From Camelus bactrianus (taxonomy: Eukaryota > Chordata > Mammalia > Artiodactyla > Camelidae): a stretch of 64,000 bases of DNA. Positions 26,371 to 35,651 of the stretch are shown here, one piece after another. Each line of letters starts with the position of its first letter. Position 1 is the first letter of the stretch. The notes under the pieces are model-generated. The model was not told the DNA's origin, searched no databases, and was given only the letters and a program-made list of their open reading frames with translations. The position numbers and the translations under genes are program-made. The stretch lies in NCBI RefSeq assembly GCF_048773025.1, contig NW_027413957.1, forward strand, positions 3,968,001-4,032,000. Direction: 5' to 3'.

Positions 26371-27812
26371 TTGAAGTTCCTGCAATTTACACTGTAAAAC
26401 AGAGTTGGAGCTTGTACCTCCCCATATACATGTATGGAATGGTGTTTGCAAGTGAAATAAACTTTGTGTTCCCGACAAAATTGGTGATGGACGGCTTTCA
26501 CACAAACTTATCTCTCAGAACTGAGCATTTGGAGAGACGTTCGTTCATCTAGCACCAAGGGAACGGGTTGCAGGAGAAACTTTTACTCTGGTTTCTCAGT
26601 CTGTTTCCTAGTGCCGGTTTGAATTTCCTGCCGTTTTCTCTGTAAAACCGAGTTGGAGCTAGAACCTCCCCATACATATGTATGGAGTGGAGTTTCCAAC
26701 TGAAAATAATCACTGTTTTCCCAACAAGCAATATGAAGGACGGCTTTCACATACACGTATATCTCAGAAATGAGCATGTGGAGAGACTTTCGTTCAAATA
26801 GCAGAAAGGGAACGGGTTGCAGGAGAAACTTTTTCTCTGGTTTCTCAGTCTGTTTCCTAGTGCCGGTTTGAAGTTCCTGCAGTTTTCATTGTAAAATCGA
26901 ATTTTAGCTAGTACCTTCCAATATATATGTATGGAGAGGTGTTTGCAACTGAAAAGAAACTTTGTGTTCCCAGCAAGCTTTGTGAAGGACGGCTTTCACA
27001 CACACAATTCTCTCAGAACTGAGCATGTGGAGAGACCTTCGTTCATCTAGCTCCAAGGGAACGGGTTGCAGTTGAAACTTTTACTCTGGATTCTCAGTCT
27101 GTTTCCTAGTGCCTGGTTGAAGTTCCTGCAATTTACACTGTAAAACAGATTTGGAGCTAGTACCTCCCCATATATATGTATGGAATGGTGTTTGCAAGTG
27201 AAAAGAAACTTTGTGTTCCCAACAAACTTGGTGAAGGACGGCTTTAACACACACTTATCTCTCAGAACTGAGCATGCGGAGATACGTTCGTTCATCTAGC
27301 ACCAAGGGAACGGTTTGCAGGAGAAACTTTTACTCTGGGTTCTCAGTCTGTTTCATAGTGCCGGACGGAAATTCCTGCAGATTTCACTGTAAAACCGAGT
27401 TGGGGCTTGTACCTCCCCATATATATGTATGGAGTGGAGTTGGCAACTGAAAAGATACTTTGTGTTCCCAACAAACTACGTGAAGGACGGGTTTCACACA
27501 TACTTATCTCTGAGAACTGAGCATGTGGAGAGACGTTCGTTCATCTAGCACAAAGGGAACTGGTTGCAGGAGAAATATTTCCTCTGGTTTCTCAGTCTGT
27601 TTCCTAGTGCCGGTATGAAGTTCCTGCAGTTTTCACTCTAAAAACGAGATGGAGCTTGTACCACACCATATATATTTATGGATTGGATTTTGCAACTGAA
27701 AAGATTCTTTCTGTTCCAAACAAGCTTGGTGAAGGACGGCTTTCACACACACTTATCTCTCAGAACTGAGCATGTGGAGAGACGTTCGTTCATCTAGCAC
27801 CAAGGGAACGGT

Positions 27813-28061
27813 TTGCAGGAGAAACTTTTACTCTGGTTTCTCAGTCTGTTTCCTAGTGCCGGTTTGAAGTTCCTGCATTTTTCACTGTAAAACCGAGTTG
27901 GAGCTAGTACCTCCCCATACATATGTATGGAGTGGAGTTTGCAAATGCGAATAATCATTGTGTTCCCAACAAGAAATGTGAAGTACGGCTTTCACACACA
28001 CTTATCTCTCAAAACTGAGCATGTGGAGAGACGTTCGTTCATCTAGCACCAAGGGAACGGG
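27813..28061 (+). repeat. Representative monomer of the AATAATCATT class, 249 bp
   Basis: This class replaces the usual AAAGAAACTTTGTGTTCCC segment with AATAATCATTGTGTTCCC. It has CATACATATGTATGG in place of CATATATATGTATGG. Members lie near 896, 3,135, 4,865, 7,593, 9,827, 12,060, 12,805, 15,030, 19,500, 21,240, 23,730, 25,960, 26,700, 27,950, 28,690, 30,430, 33,415, 36,650, 39,883, 43,118, 46,103, 50,578, 54,055, 54,797, 57,034, 57,777, 60,012, 60,755 and 62,978. Related ATAGTCATT and ATACTCATT forms occur in the 32-52 kb region. Many A-region members also end with TTTCGTTCAAATAGCAGAA in place of GTTCGTTCATCTAGCACC. Spacing between members is a whole number of monomers but irregular (for example 9, 7, 11, 9, 9, 3), so the class is dispersed by block exchange and not at a fixed HOR position. 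Confidence 0.93.
27915..27930. repeat. Dyad 3: perfect 16-bp palindrome CCATACATATGTATGG (example)
   Basis: The sequence equals its own reverse complement over 16 bases. The perfect form is found in many AATAATCATT-class monomers (for example near 872, 12,773, 15,000, 23,695 and 60,723). In other monomers the same place reads CCATATATATGTATGG or CCATATACATGTATGG, which are imperfect. Confidence 0.85.
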
Positions 28062-28067
28062 TTGCAG

Positions 28068-28091
28068 GAGAAACTTTTACTCTGGTTTCTC
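28068..28091. repeat. Dyad 1: GAGAAAC / GTTTCTC inverted repeat (example)
   Basis: A perfect 7-bp inverted repeat with a 10-base spacer, in the most conserved part of the monomer. The same arms recur in most monomers across all three regions. Exceptions include GGGCAAAC (for example near 14,157), GTTGAAAC with GGATTCTC (near 20,358) and AATTTCTC (near 4,505). In the variants I checked, the second arm does not change to restore pairing. Confidence 0.8.
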
Positions 28092-28126
28092 AGTCTGTTT
28101 CCTAGTGCCGGGTTGAAGTTCCTGCA

Positions 28127-28142
28127 GTTTTCACTGTAAAAC
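28127..28142. repeat. Dyad 2: GTTTT / AAAAC inverted repeat (example)
   Basis: Five-base arms flank a CACTGT spacer. Many monomers keep both arms; common departures are GCATTTTTCAC, GCAATTTACAC and GTTGTCACAG, which weaken or remove the left arm. Confidence 0.7.
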
Positions 28143-28226
28143 CGAGTTGGAGCTTGTACCTCCCCATATATATGTATAGAGTGGTGTTTTCAATAGAAAA
28201 GAAGCTTTCTCTTCAAAACAAGCTAG

Positions 28227-28244
28227 GTGAAGGCCGGCTTTCAC
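28227..28244. repeat. Dyad 4: GTGAA / TTCAC inverted repeat (example)
   Basis: Five-base arms lie around GGCCGGCT here, giving an 18-bp near-palindrome with a single mismatched pair. The commoner form has GGACGGCT as spacer. Monomers ending TTGAAGG (mostly region B) lose the left arm. Confidence 0.7.
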
Positions 28245-28359
28245 ACACAATTATCTCTCAGAACTGAGCATGTGGAGAGACGTTCGTTCATCTAGCACCA
28301 AGGGAACGGGTTGCAGGAGAAACTTTTACTCTGGTTTCTCAGTCTGTTTCCTAGTCCTG

Positions 28360-31300
28360 GTTTGAAGTTCCAGCAGTTTTCACTGCAAAACCGAGTTGGA
28401 GCTATACCACCCCATATATATGTATGGAGAGGAGTCTGCAACTGAAAAGAAACTTTGTGTTCCCTGTAAGCTAGGTGAAGGAAGGCTTTCACACACACTT
28501 ATATCTCAGAACTGAACATGTGCAGAGACGTTCGTTCACCTAGCAACAATGGAATGGTTGCAGGAGAAACTTTTACTCTGGTTTCTCAGTCTGATTCCTA
28601 GTACCGGGTTGAAGTTCCTGCCGTTTTCACTGTAAAACCGAGTTGAAGCTAGAACCTCCCCATACATATGTATTGAGTGGAGTTTCTACTGAAAATAATC
28701 ATTGTGTTCCCAACAAGCAATATGAAGGACGGCTTTCACATACACGTATATCTCAGAAATGAGCTTGTGGAGATACTTTCGTTCAAATAGCAGAACAGAA
28801 CGAGTTGCAGGAGAAACTTTTACTCTGGTTTCTCAGTCTGTTTCCTAGTGCCGGTTTGAAGTTCCTGCATTTTTCACTGTAAAACCGAGTTGGAGCTAGT
28901 ACCCCCTCATATATATGTTTGGAGTATATTTTGCAAGTGAATAGAATCTTTGTGTTCCCAACAAGCTTGTGAAGGACGGCTTTCACACACACTTATCTCT
29001 CAGAAATGAGCATGTGGAGAGACTTTCGTTCATATAGCACATAGAGAATGGTTTGCAGGAGAAACTTTTACTCTGGTTTCTCAGTCTGTTTCCTAGTGCC
29101 GGTTTGAAGTTCCTGCAGTTGTCACAGTAAAACAGAGTTGGAGCTAGTACCTCCCCATATATATGTATGGAACGGTGTTTGCAAGTGAAAAAATTTTTGT
29201 GTTTCCAACAAAATTGGTGAAGGACGGCTTTCACACACAATTATGTCTCAGAACTGAGCCTGTGGATAGACGTTCGTTCATCTAGCACCAGGGAACGTGT
29301 TCAGGGCAAACTTTTACTCTGGTTTCTCAGTCTGTTTCCTTGTCCCGGTTTGAAGTTCCTGCAGTTTTCACTGTAAAACCGTGTTGGAGCTAGTACCTCC
29401 CAATATATATGTATGGAGTGGAGTTTACAAGTGAAAAGAAACTTTGTGTTCCCAACAAGCAAGGTGAAGGCGGCTTTCACACACAATTATCTCTCAGAAC
29501 TGATCATGTGGAGAGACGTTCTTTCATCTAGCACCAAGGGAAAGGTTTGCAGGAGAAACTTTTACTCTGGTTTCTCAGTCTGTTTCCTAGTTCCGGTTTG
29601 ATGTTCCTGAACTTTTCACTGTAAACCCGAGTTGGAGCTAGAACCTCCCCTTATATATGTATGGAGTGGAGTTTGCAACTGAAAAGAAACATTGTGTTCC
29701 CAACAAGCTAGGTGAAGGACGGCTTTCACAGACACTTATCTCTCAGAACTGAGCATGTGGAGAGACGATCGTTCATCTAGCACCAAGGGAACGGTTTGCA
29801 GGAGAAATTTTACTCTGGGTTCTCAGGCTGTTTCATAGTGCCGGACGGAAATTCCTGCAGATTTCACTGTAAAACCGAGTTGGGGCTTGTACCTCCCCAT
29901 ATATAAGTATGGAGTGGAGTTGGCAACTGAAAAGATACTTTGTGTTCCCAACAAAATACGTGAAGGACGGGTTTCACACATACTTATCTCTGAGAACTGA
30001 GCATGTGGAGAGACGTTCGTTCATCTAGCACAAAGGGAACTGGTTCCAGGAGAAATATTTCCTCTGGTTTCTCAGTCTGTTTCCTAGTGCCGGTATGAAG
30101 TTCCTGCAGTTTTCACTCTAAAAACGAGATGGAGCTTGTACCACACCATATATATGTATGGATTGGATTTTGCAACTGAAAAGATTCTTTCTGTTCCAAA
30201 CAAGCTTGTTGAAGGACGGCTTTCACACACACTTATCTCTCTGAACTGAGCATGTGGAGAGACGTTCGTTCATCTAGCACCAAGGGAACGGTTTGCAGGA
30301 GAAACTTTTACTCTATTTTCTCAGTCTGTTTCCTAGTGCCGGTTTGAAGTTCCTTCAGTTTTCACTGTATAACCGAGTTGGAGCTAGAACTTCCCCATAC
30401 ATATGTATGGAGTGGCGTTTCCAACTGAAAATAATCATTGTGTTCCCAACAAACAATTTGAAGGACGGCTTTCACATACACTTATATCTCAGAAATGAGC
30501 ATGTGGAGATAATTTCGTTCAAATAGCAGAAAAGAACGAGTTGCAGGAGAAACTTTTACTCTGGTTTCTCAGTCTGTTTCCTAGTGCCGGTTTGAAGTTC
30601 CTGCAGTTTTCACTGTAAAATCCAGTTGGAGCTAGTACCTCCCCATATACATGTATGGAGTAGAGTTGCAACTGAAAAGGAACTTTGTGTTCCCAACAAG
30701 CTTGGTGAAGGACGACTTTCAAACACACTTATCTCTCAGAACTGAGCATGTGGAGAGACGTTCGTTCATCTAGCACCAAGGGAACGGGTTGCAGGAGAAA
30801 CTTTTACTCTGGTTTCTCAGTCTGTTTCCTAGTGCCGGTTGGAAGTTCCAGCAATTTACACTGTAAAACAGATTTGGAGCTTGTACCTCCCCATATATAT
30901 GTATGGAATGGTGTTTGCAAGTGAAAAGAAACTTTGTGTTCCCAACAAACTTGGTGAAGGACGGCTTTCACACACACATATCTCTCAGAACTGAGCATAT
31001 GGAGATATGTTCATTCATCTAGCACCAAGGGAACCGGTTGCAGGAGAAACTTTTACTCTGGTTTCTCAGTCTGTTTCCTAGTGCCAGTTTGAAGTTCCTG
31101 CAGTTTACACTGTAAAACCGAGTTGGAGTTTGTACCTCCTCAAAAATATTTATGGAATGGAGTTTGCAACTGAAAAGAAACTGTGTGTTCCCAACAAGCA
31201 AAGTAAAGGACGGCTTTCACAAACACTTACCTCTCAGAACTGAGCATGTGGATAGACGTTCGTTCATATAACACCAAGGGAACGGTTTGCAGGACAAACT

Positions 31301-31890
31301 TTTACTCTGGTTTCTCAGTCTGTTTCCTAGTGCCGGTTTGATGTTCCTGAAGTTTTCACTGTAAACCAGAGGTGGAGCTAGTAACTTCCCATATAGATGT
31401 ATGGAGTGGTGTTTGCAACAGAAAAGAAACTTTGTGTTCCCAACAAGCTATGAGAAGTACGGCTTTCACACACACTTATCTCTCAGATCTGAGCATGTGG
31501 AGAGACGTTCGTTCATCTAGAACCAAAGGAACGGGTTGCAGGAGAAACTTTTACTCTGGTTTCTCAGTCTGTTTCATAGTGCCGGTCTGAAGTTCCTGCA
31601 GTTTTCACTGTAAAATCCAGTTGGAGCTAGTACCTCCCCATATACATGTATGGAGTAGAGTTGCAACTGAAAAGGAACTTTGTGTTCCCAACAAGCTTGG
31701 TGAAGGACGACTTTCAAACACACTTATCTCTCAGAACTGAGCATGTGGAGAGACGTTCGTTCATCTAGCACCAAGGGAACGGTTTGCAGGAGAAACTTTT
31801 ACTCTGGTTTCTCAGTCTGTTTCCTAGTGCCGGTTTGAAGTTCCTGCAGTTTTCACTGTAAAATCCAGTTGGAGCTAGTACCTCCCCATA
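28360..31890 (+). repeat. Third relative of the 27-monomer HOR, rearranged
   Basis: About 28,360-30,320 matches 9,494-11,454 at an offset of 18,866 bp, including the two monomers missing from the first copy. About 30,293-31,020 then matches 7,458-8,185 (offset 22,835 bp), and about 31,040-31,890 matches 8,452-9,302 (offset 22,588 bp), so one monomer (247 bp) is absent at about 31,030. The order therefore differs from the first two copies: the second half of the unit precedes the first half. Confidence 0.85.
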
Positions 31891-32417
31891 TACTTGTATG
31901 GAGTAGAGTTGCAACTGAAAAGAAACTTTGTGTTCCCTGTAAGCTAGGTGAAGGAAGGCTTTCACACACACTTATCTCTCAGAACTGAACATGTGGAGAT
32001 ACGTTCGTTCATCTAGCATCAAGGGAACCGGTTGCAGGAGAAACTTTTACTCTGTTATCTCAATCTGTTTCCTAGTGCCGGCTTGAAGTTCCTGCATTTT
32101 TCACTGTAAAACCGAGTTGGAGCTAGTACCTTCCCATATATATATTTATGGAGTATAGTTTGCAAGTGAAAAAAATTTTTGTGTTCCCAACAAGCTTGGG
32201 AAGGACGGCTTTCACACACACTTATTTCTCAGATCTGAGCATGTGGAGAGACTTTCGTTCATCAAGCACCAAGGGAACGGGTTGCAGTTGAAATTTTTAC
32301 TCTGGATTCTCAGTCTGTTTCCTAGTGCCGGTTAGACGTTCCTGCAGTTTTCACTGTAAAACCGAATTTTAGCTAGTACCTCCCAATATATATGTATGGA
32401 GTGGAGTTTGAAAGTGA
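31890..32417 (+). repeat. Junction between A-type and B-type arrays
   Basis: Within about 530 bp the sequence changes source several times. Near 31,915 it takes on the TTCCCTGTAAGCTAGG variant known from 2,895 and 9,595. From about 31,990 to 32,300 it follows 20,566-20,880 (offset 11,424 bp, 46 monomers; shared GCATCAAGGGAACCGG and GGAGTATAGTTTGCAAG). At about 32,308 it enters the GGTTAGACGTTCC monomer that begins the B-type subfamily. No foreign sequence lies at the junction; the switch is in register with the monomer. Confidence 0.8.
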
Positions 32418-33172
32418 AAAGAAACTTTGTGTTCCCAACAAGAAAGTTGAAGGACGGCTTTCTCACACAATTATCTCTCAGAACTGATCATGTGGAGAGA
32501 CGTTCGTTCATCAAGCACAAATAGAACGGGTTGCAGGAGAAACTTTTACTCTGGTTTCTCAGTCTGTTTCCTAGTGCCGTTATGAAGTTCCTGCAGTTTT
32601 CACTGTAAAACAGATTTGGACTTAGTACATCCTCATATAAATGTATGGAGTGGAGTTTGCAAGTGAAAAGAAACTTTGTGTTCCCAACAAGCAAGGAGAA
32701 GGACGGCTTTCACACACATTTATCTCTCAGAACTGAGAATGTGGAGAGACGTTCATTCACCTAGCAGGAAGGGAACGGGTTGCAGGAGAAACTTTTTCTC
32801 TCGTTTCTCAGTCTGTTTCCTAGTGCCGGTTTGAAGTTCCAGCAGTTTTCACTGTAAAACCGAGTTGGAGCTAGTACCTCCCCAAAAATTTGTATGGAAT
32901 GGAGTTTGCAACTGAAAAGAAACTGTGTGTTCCCAACAAGCAAAATGAAGGACGGCTTTCACACACACATATCTCTCAGAACTGAGCATATGGAGAGAAG
33001 TTCGTTCATTAAGCACCAAGGGAACGGTTTGCAGGAGAAACTTTTACTCTGGTTTCTCAGTCTGTTTCCTAGTGCCGGTTTGATGTTCCTGAATTATCAC
33101 TGTAAACCCGAGTTGGAGCTAGTACCTCCCCATATATATGTATGGAGTGGAGTTTGCAACTTAAAAGAAACT
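32308..33172 (+). repeat. 6-monomer (1,493-bp) internal duplication within the 13-mer, left arm
   Basis: About 865 bp here recur at 33,801-34,665, 1,493 bp (six monomers) downstream. The pair includes the GGTTAGACGTTCC, CATCCTCATATAAATG, CCCCAAAAATTTGTATGG and GATGTTCCTGAATTATCAC monomers. The arms part near 33,172 and 34,665, where one reads AAACTGTGTGTTCCC and the other AAACTTTGTGTTCCC. The 13-mer thus has a 6 + 7 substructure, and the 36 kb and 39 kb copies inherit it. Confidence 0.88.
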
Positions 33173-35651
33173 GTGTGTTCCCAACAAGCAAAATGAAGGA
33201 CGGCTTTCACACACACATATCTCTCAGAACTGAGCATGTGGAGAGACGTTCTTTCATCTAGCACCAAGGGAACGGGTTGCAGGAGAAACTTTTTTTCTAA
33301 CTTCTCAGTCTGTTTCCTAGTGCCGGATTGAAGTTCCTGCCGTTTTCACTGTAAAACCGATTTGGGGCTAGTACCTCCCCATACATATGTAGGGAGTGGA
33401 GTTTCCAACTGAAAATAATCATTGGGATCCCAACAAGCAAGGTGAAGTACGGCTTTCACTCACACTTATCTCTCAGAACTGACCATGTGGAGAGACTTTC
33501 GTTCATCTAGAACCAAGGGAACGGGTTGCATGAGAAACTTTTACTTTGGTTTCTCAGTCTGGTTCGTAGTGCAGGTTTGAAGTTCCTGCAATTTACACTT
33601 TAAAACAAAGTTGGAGCTAGTACCTCCCCATATATATGTATGGAATGGTGTTTGCAAGTGAAAAGGAACTTTGTGTTCCAAACAAACTTGGTGAAGGGCG
33701 GCTTTCACACACAATTATCTCTCAGAACTGAGCATGTGGAAAGACGTTCGTTCATCTAGCAGCAACGGAACGGGTTGCAGGAGAAACTTTTACTCTGGTT
33801 TCTCAGTCTGTTTCCTAGTGCCGGTTAGACGTTCCTGCAGTTTTCACTGTAAAACCGAATTTTAGCTAGTACCTCCCAATATATATGTATGGAGTGGAGT
33901 TTGAAAGTGAAAAGAAACTTTGTGTTCCCAACAAGAAAGTTGAAGGACGGCTTTCTCACACAATTATCTCTCAGAACTGATCATGTGGAGAGACGTTCGT
34001 TCATCAAGCACAAATAGAACGGGTTGCAGGAGAAACTTTTACTCTGGTTTCTCAGTCTGTTTCCTAGTGCCGTTATGAAGTTCCTGCAGTTTTCACTGTA
34101 AAACAGATTTGGACTTAGTACATCCTCATATAAATGTATGGAGTGGAGTTTGCAAGTGAAAAGAAACTTTGTGTTCCCAACAAGCAAGGAGAAGGACGGC
34201 TTTCACACACATTTATCTCTCAGAACTGAGAATGTGGAGAGACGTTCATTCACCTAGCAGGAAGGGAACGGGTTGCAGGAGAAACTTTTTCTCTCGTTTC
34301 TCAGTCTGTTTCCTAGTGCCGGTTTGAAGTTCCAGCAGTTTTCACTGTAAAACCGAGTTGGAGCTAGTACCTCCCCAAAAATTTGTATGGAATGGAGTTT
34401 GCAACTGAAAAGAAACTGTGTGTTCCCAACAAGCAAAATGAAGGACGGCTTTCACACACACATATCTCTCAGAACTGAGCATATGGAGAGAAGTTCGTTC
34501 ATTAAGCACCAAGGGAACGGTTTGCAGGAGAAACTTTTACTCTGGTTTCTCAGTCTGTTTCCTAGTGCCGGTTTGATGTTCCTGAATTATCACTGTAAAC
34601 CCGAGTTGGAGCTAGTACCTCCCCATATATATGTATGGAGTGGAGTTTGCAACTTAAAAGAAACTTTGTGTTCCCAACAAGCTAGGTGAAGGACGGATTT
34701 CACACACATTTATCTCTCAGAACTTAGCATGTGGAGAGACGTTTGTTCATCTAGAACCAGGGGAACGGGTTGCAATAGGAACTTTTACACTGGTTTCTCA
34801 GTCTGTTTCCTAGTGCAGGTCTGAAGTTCCTGCAGATTTCACAGTAAAACCGAGTTGGAGCTTGTACCTCCCCATATATATATATGGAGTGGAATTTGCA
34901 ACTGAAAAGGAACTTTGTCTTCCCAACAAGCTAGGTGAAGGACGGCTTTCACACACACATATCTCTCAGAACTGAGCATGTGGAGAGACGTTCGTTCACC
35001 TAGCACAAATGGAACAGTTTGCAGGAAAAAGTTTTACTCTGGTTTCTCATTCTGATTCCTAGTTCCGGTTTGAAGTTCCTGCCGTTTTCACTGTAACACC
35101 GAGTTGGAGCTAGTACCTCCCCTTACATATTTATGGATTGGAGTTTCCAACTGAAAATACTCATTGTGTTCCCAAAATGCAAGTTGAAGGACGGCTTTCA
35201 CACACACTTATCTCTCAGAACTGAGCATGTGGAGAGACTTTCGTTCAAATAGCACAAAGGGAACGGTTGCAGGAGAAACTTTTACTCTGGTTTCTCAGTC
35301 TGTTTCCTTGTGCCGGTTTGAAGTTCCTTCAGTTTTCACTGTAAAACAGAGTGGGAGCTTGTACCTCCCCATATATATGTATGGAGTAGAGTTTGCAAAT
35401 GAAAAGGAACTTTGTGTTCCCAACAAGCTTGGTGAAGGACGACTTTTAAACACAATTATCTCTCAGAACTGAGCATGTGGAGAGACCTTCGTTCATCTAG
35501 CACCAAGGGAACGGTTGGCAGGAGAAACTTTTTCTCTGGATTCTCAGTCTGTTTCCTACTGCCGGTTTGACGTTCCTGTAGTTTTCAAGGTAAAACCGAA
35601 TTTTAGCTAGTACCTCCCAATATATATGTATGAAGAGGAGTTTGCAAGTGA
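32418..35651 (+). repeat. 13-monomer higher-order repeat, copy 1 (3,234 bp)
   Basis: The unit of 13 monomers (248.8 bp each) recurs at exact 3,234-bp steps. Diagnostic monomers in order include GCACAAATAGAACGG with CATCCTCATATAAATG; CTAGCAGGAAGGG with CCCCAAAAATTTGTATGG; one with GAATTATCACTG; one with GGGATCCC (BamHI) after AATAATCATT; a second pass of the first three types; ACACTGGTTTCTC; GGAACAGTTTGCAGG; and AAATAGCACAAAGGG. Scanning against the second copy by eye I found one clear difference: T at 33,361 where the other two copies have A (36,595 and 39,829). Confidence 0.95.

Larger units (their letters stand above)
28062..28310 (+). repeat. Representative monomer, 249 bp
   Basis: This is one complete unit measured from TTGCAGG to the base before the next TTGCAGG. 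It shows the common 249-bp length and three of the recurrent dyads. GAGAAAC (28,068-28,074) pairs with GTTTCTC (28,085-28,091). GTTTT (28,127-28,131) pairs with AAAAC (28,138-28,142). GTGAA (28,227-28,231) pairs with TTCAC (28,240-28,244). It belongs to the monomer type with GTATAGAGTGGTGTTTTCAA and AGCTTTCTCTTC in its second half, which also occurs near 4,350, 11,540, 14,510, 16,745, 18,980, 25,440, 54,280, 57,260, 60,235 and 62,465. Confidence 0.95.
26370..28360 (+). repeat. Patchwork of three earlier blocks
   Basis: About 26,370-27,300 follows 20,907-21,837 (offset 5,463 bp, 22 monomers). It then jumps to match 22,582-23,170 (offset 4,718 bp, 19 monomers) up to about 27,890. After that it follows the order seen at about 59,970-60,440, with an AATAATCATT-class unit and then a GTATAGAGTGGTG unit. 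Each jump skips a whole number of monomers. The skip between the first two pieces removes three monomers relative to the 20.9-23.2 kb order. Confidence 0.82.

Noticed and set aside
28062-28310. tRNA-like internal promoter (B-box-like GGAACTTCAAACC on the minus strand)
   Set aside because: It resembles GGTTCRANNCC only loosely, no convincing A box lies at the right distance, and no cloverleaf can be drawn. A tRNA-derived origin is not supported.
28062-28310. CENP-B box in the TTCGTTCATCTAGC segment
   Set aside because: TTCG is present, but the required A and CGGG do not follow at the right spacing, and the reverse strand also fails.
28227-28310. E-box CATGTG and other short regulatory motifs in each monomer
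   Set aside because: A six-base match repeated by descent in every monomer is no evidence of function on its own.
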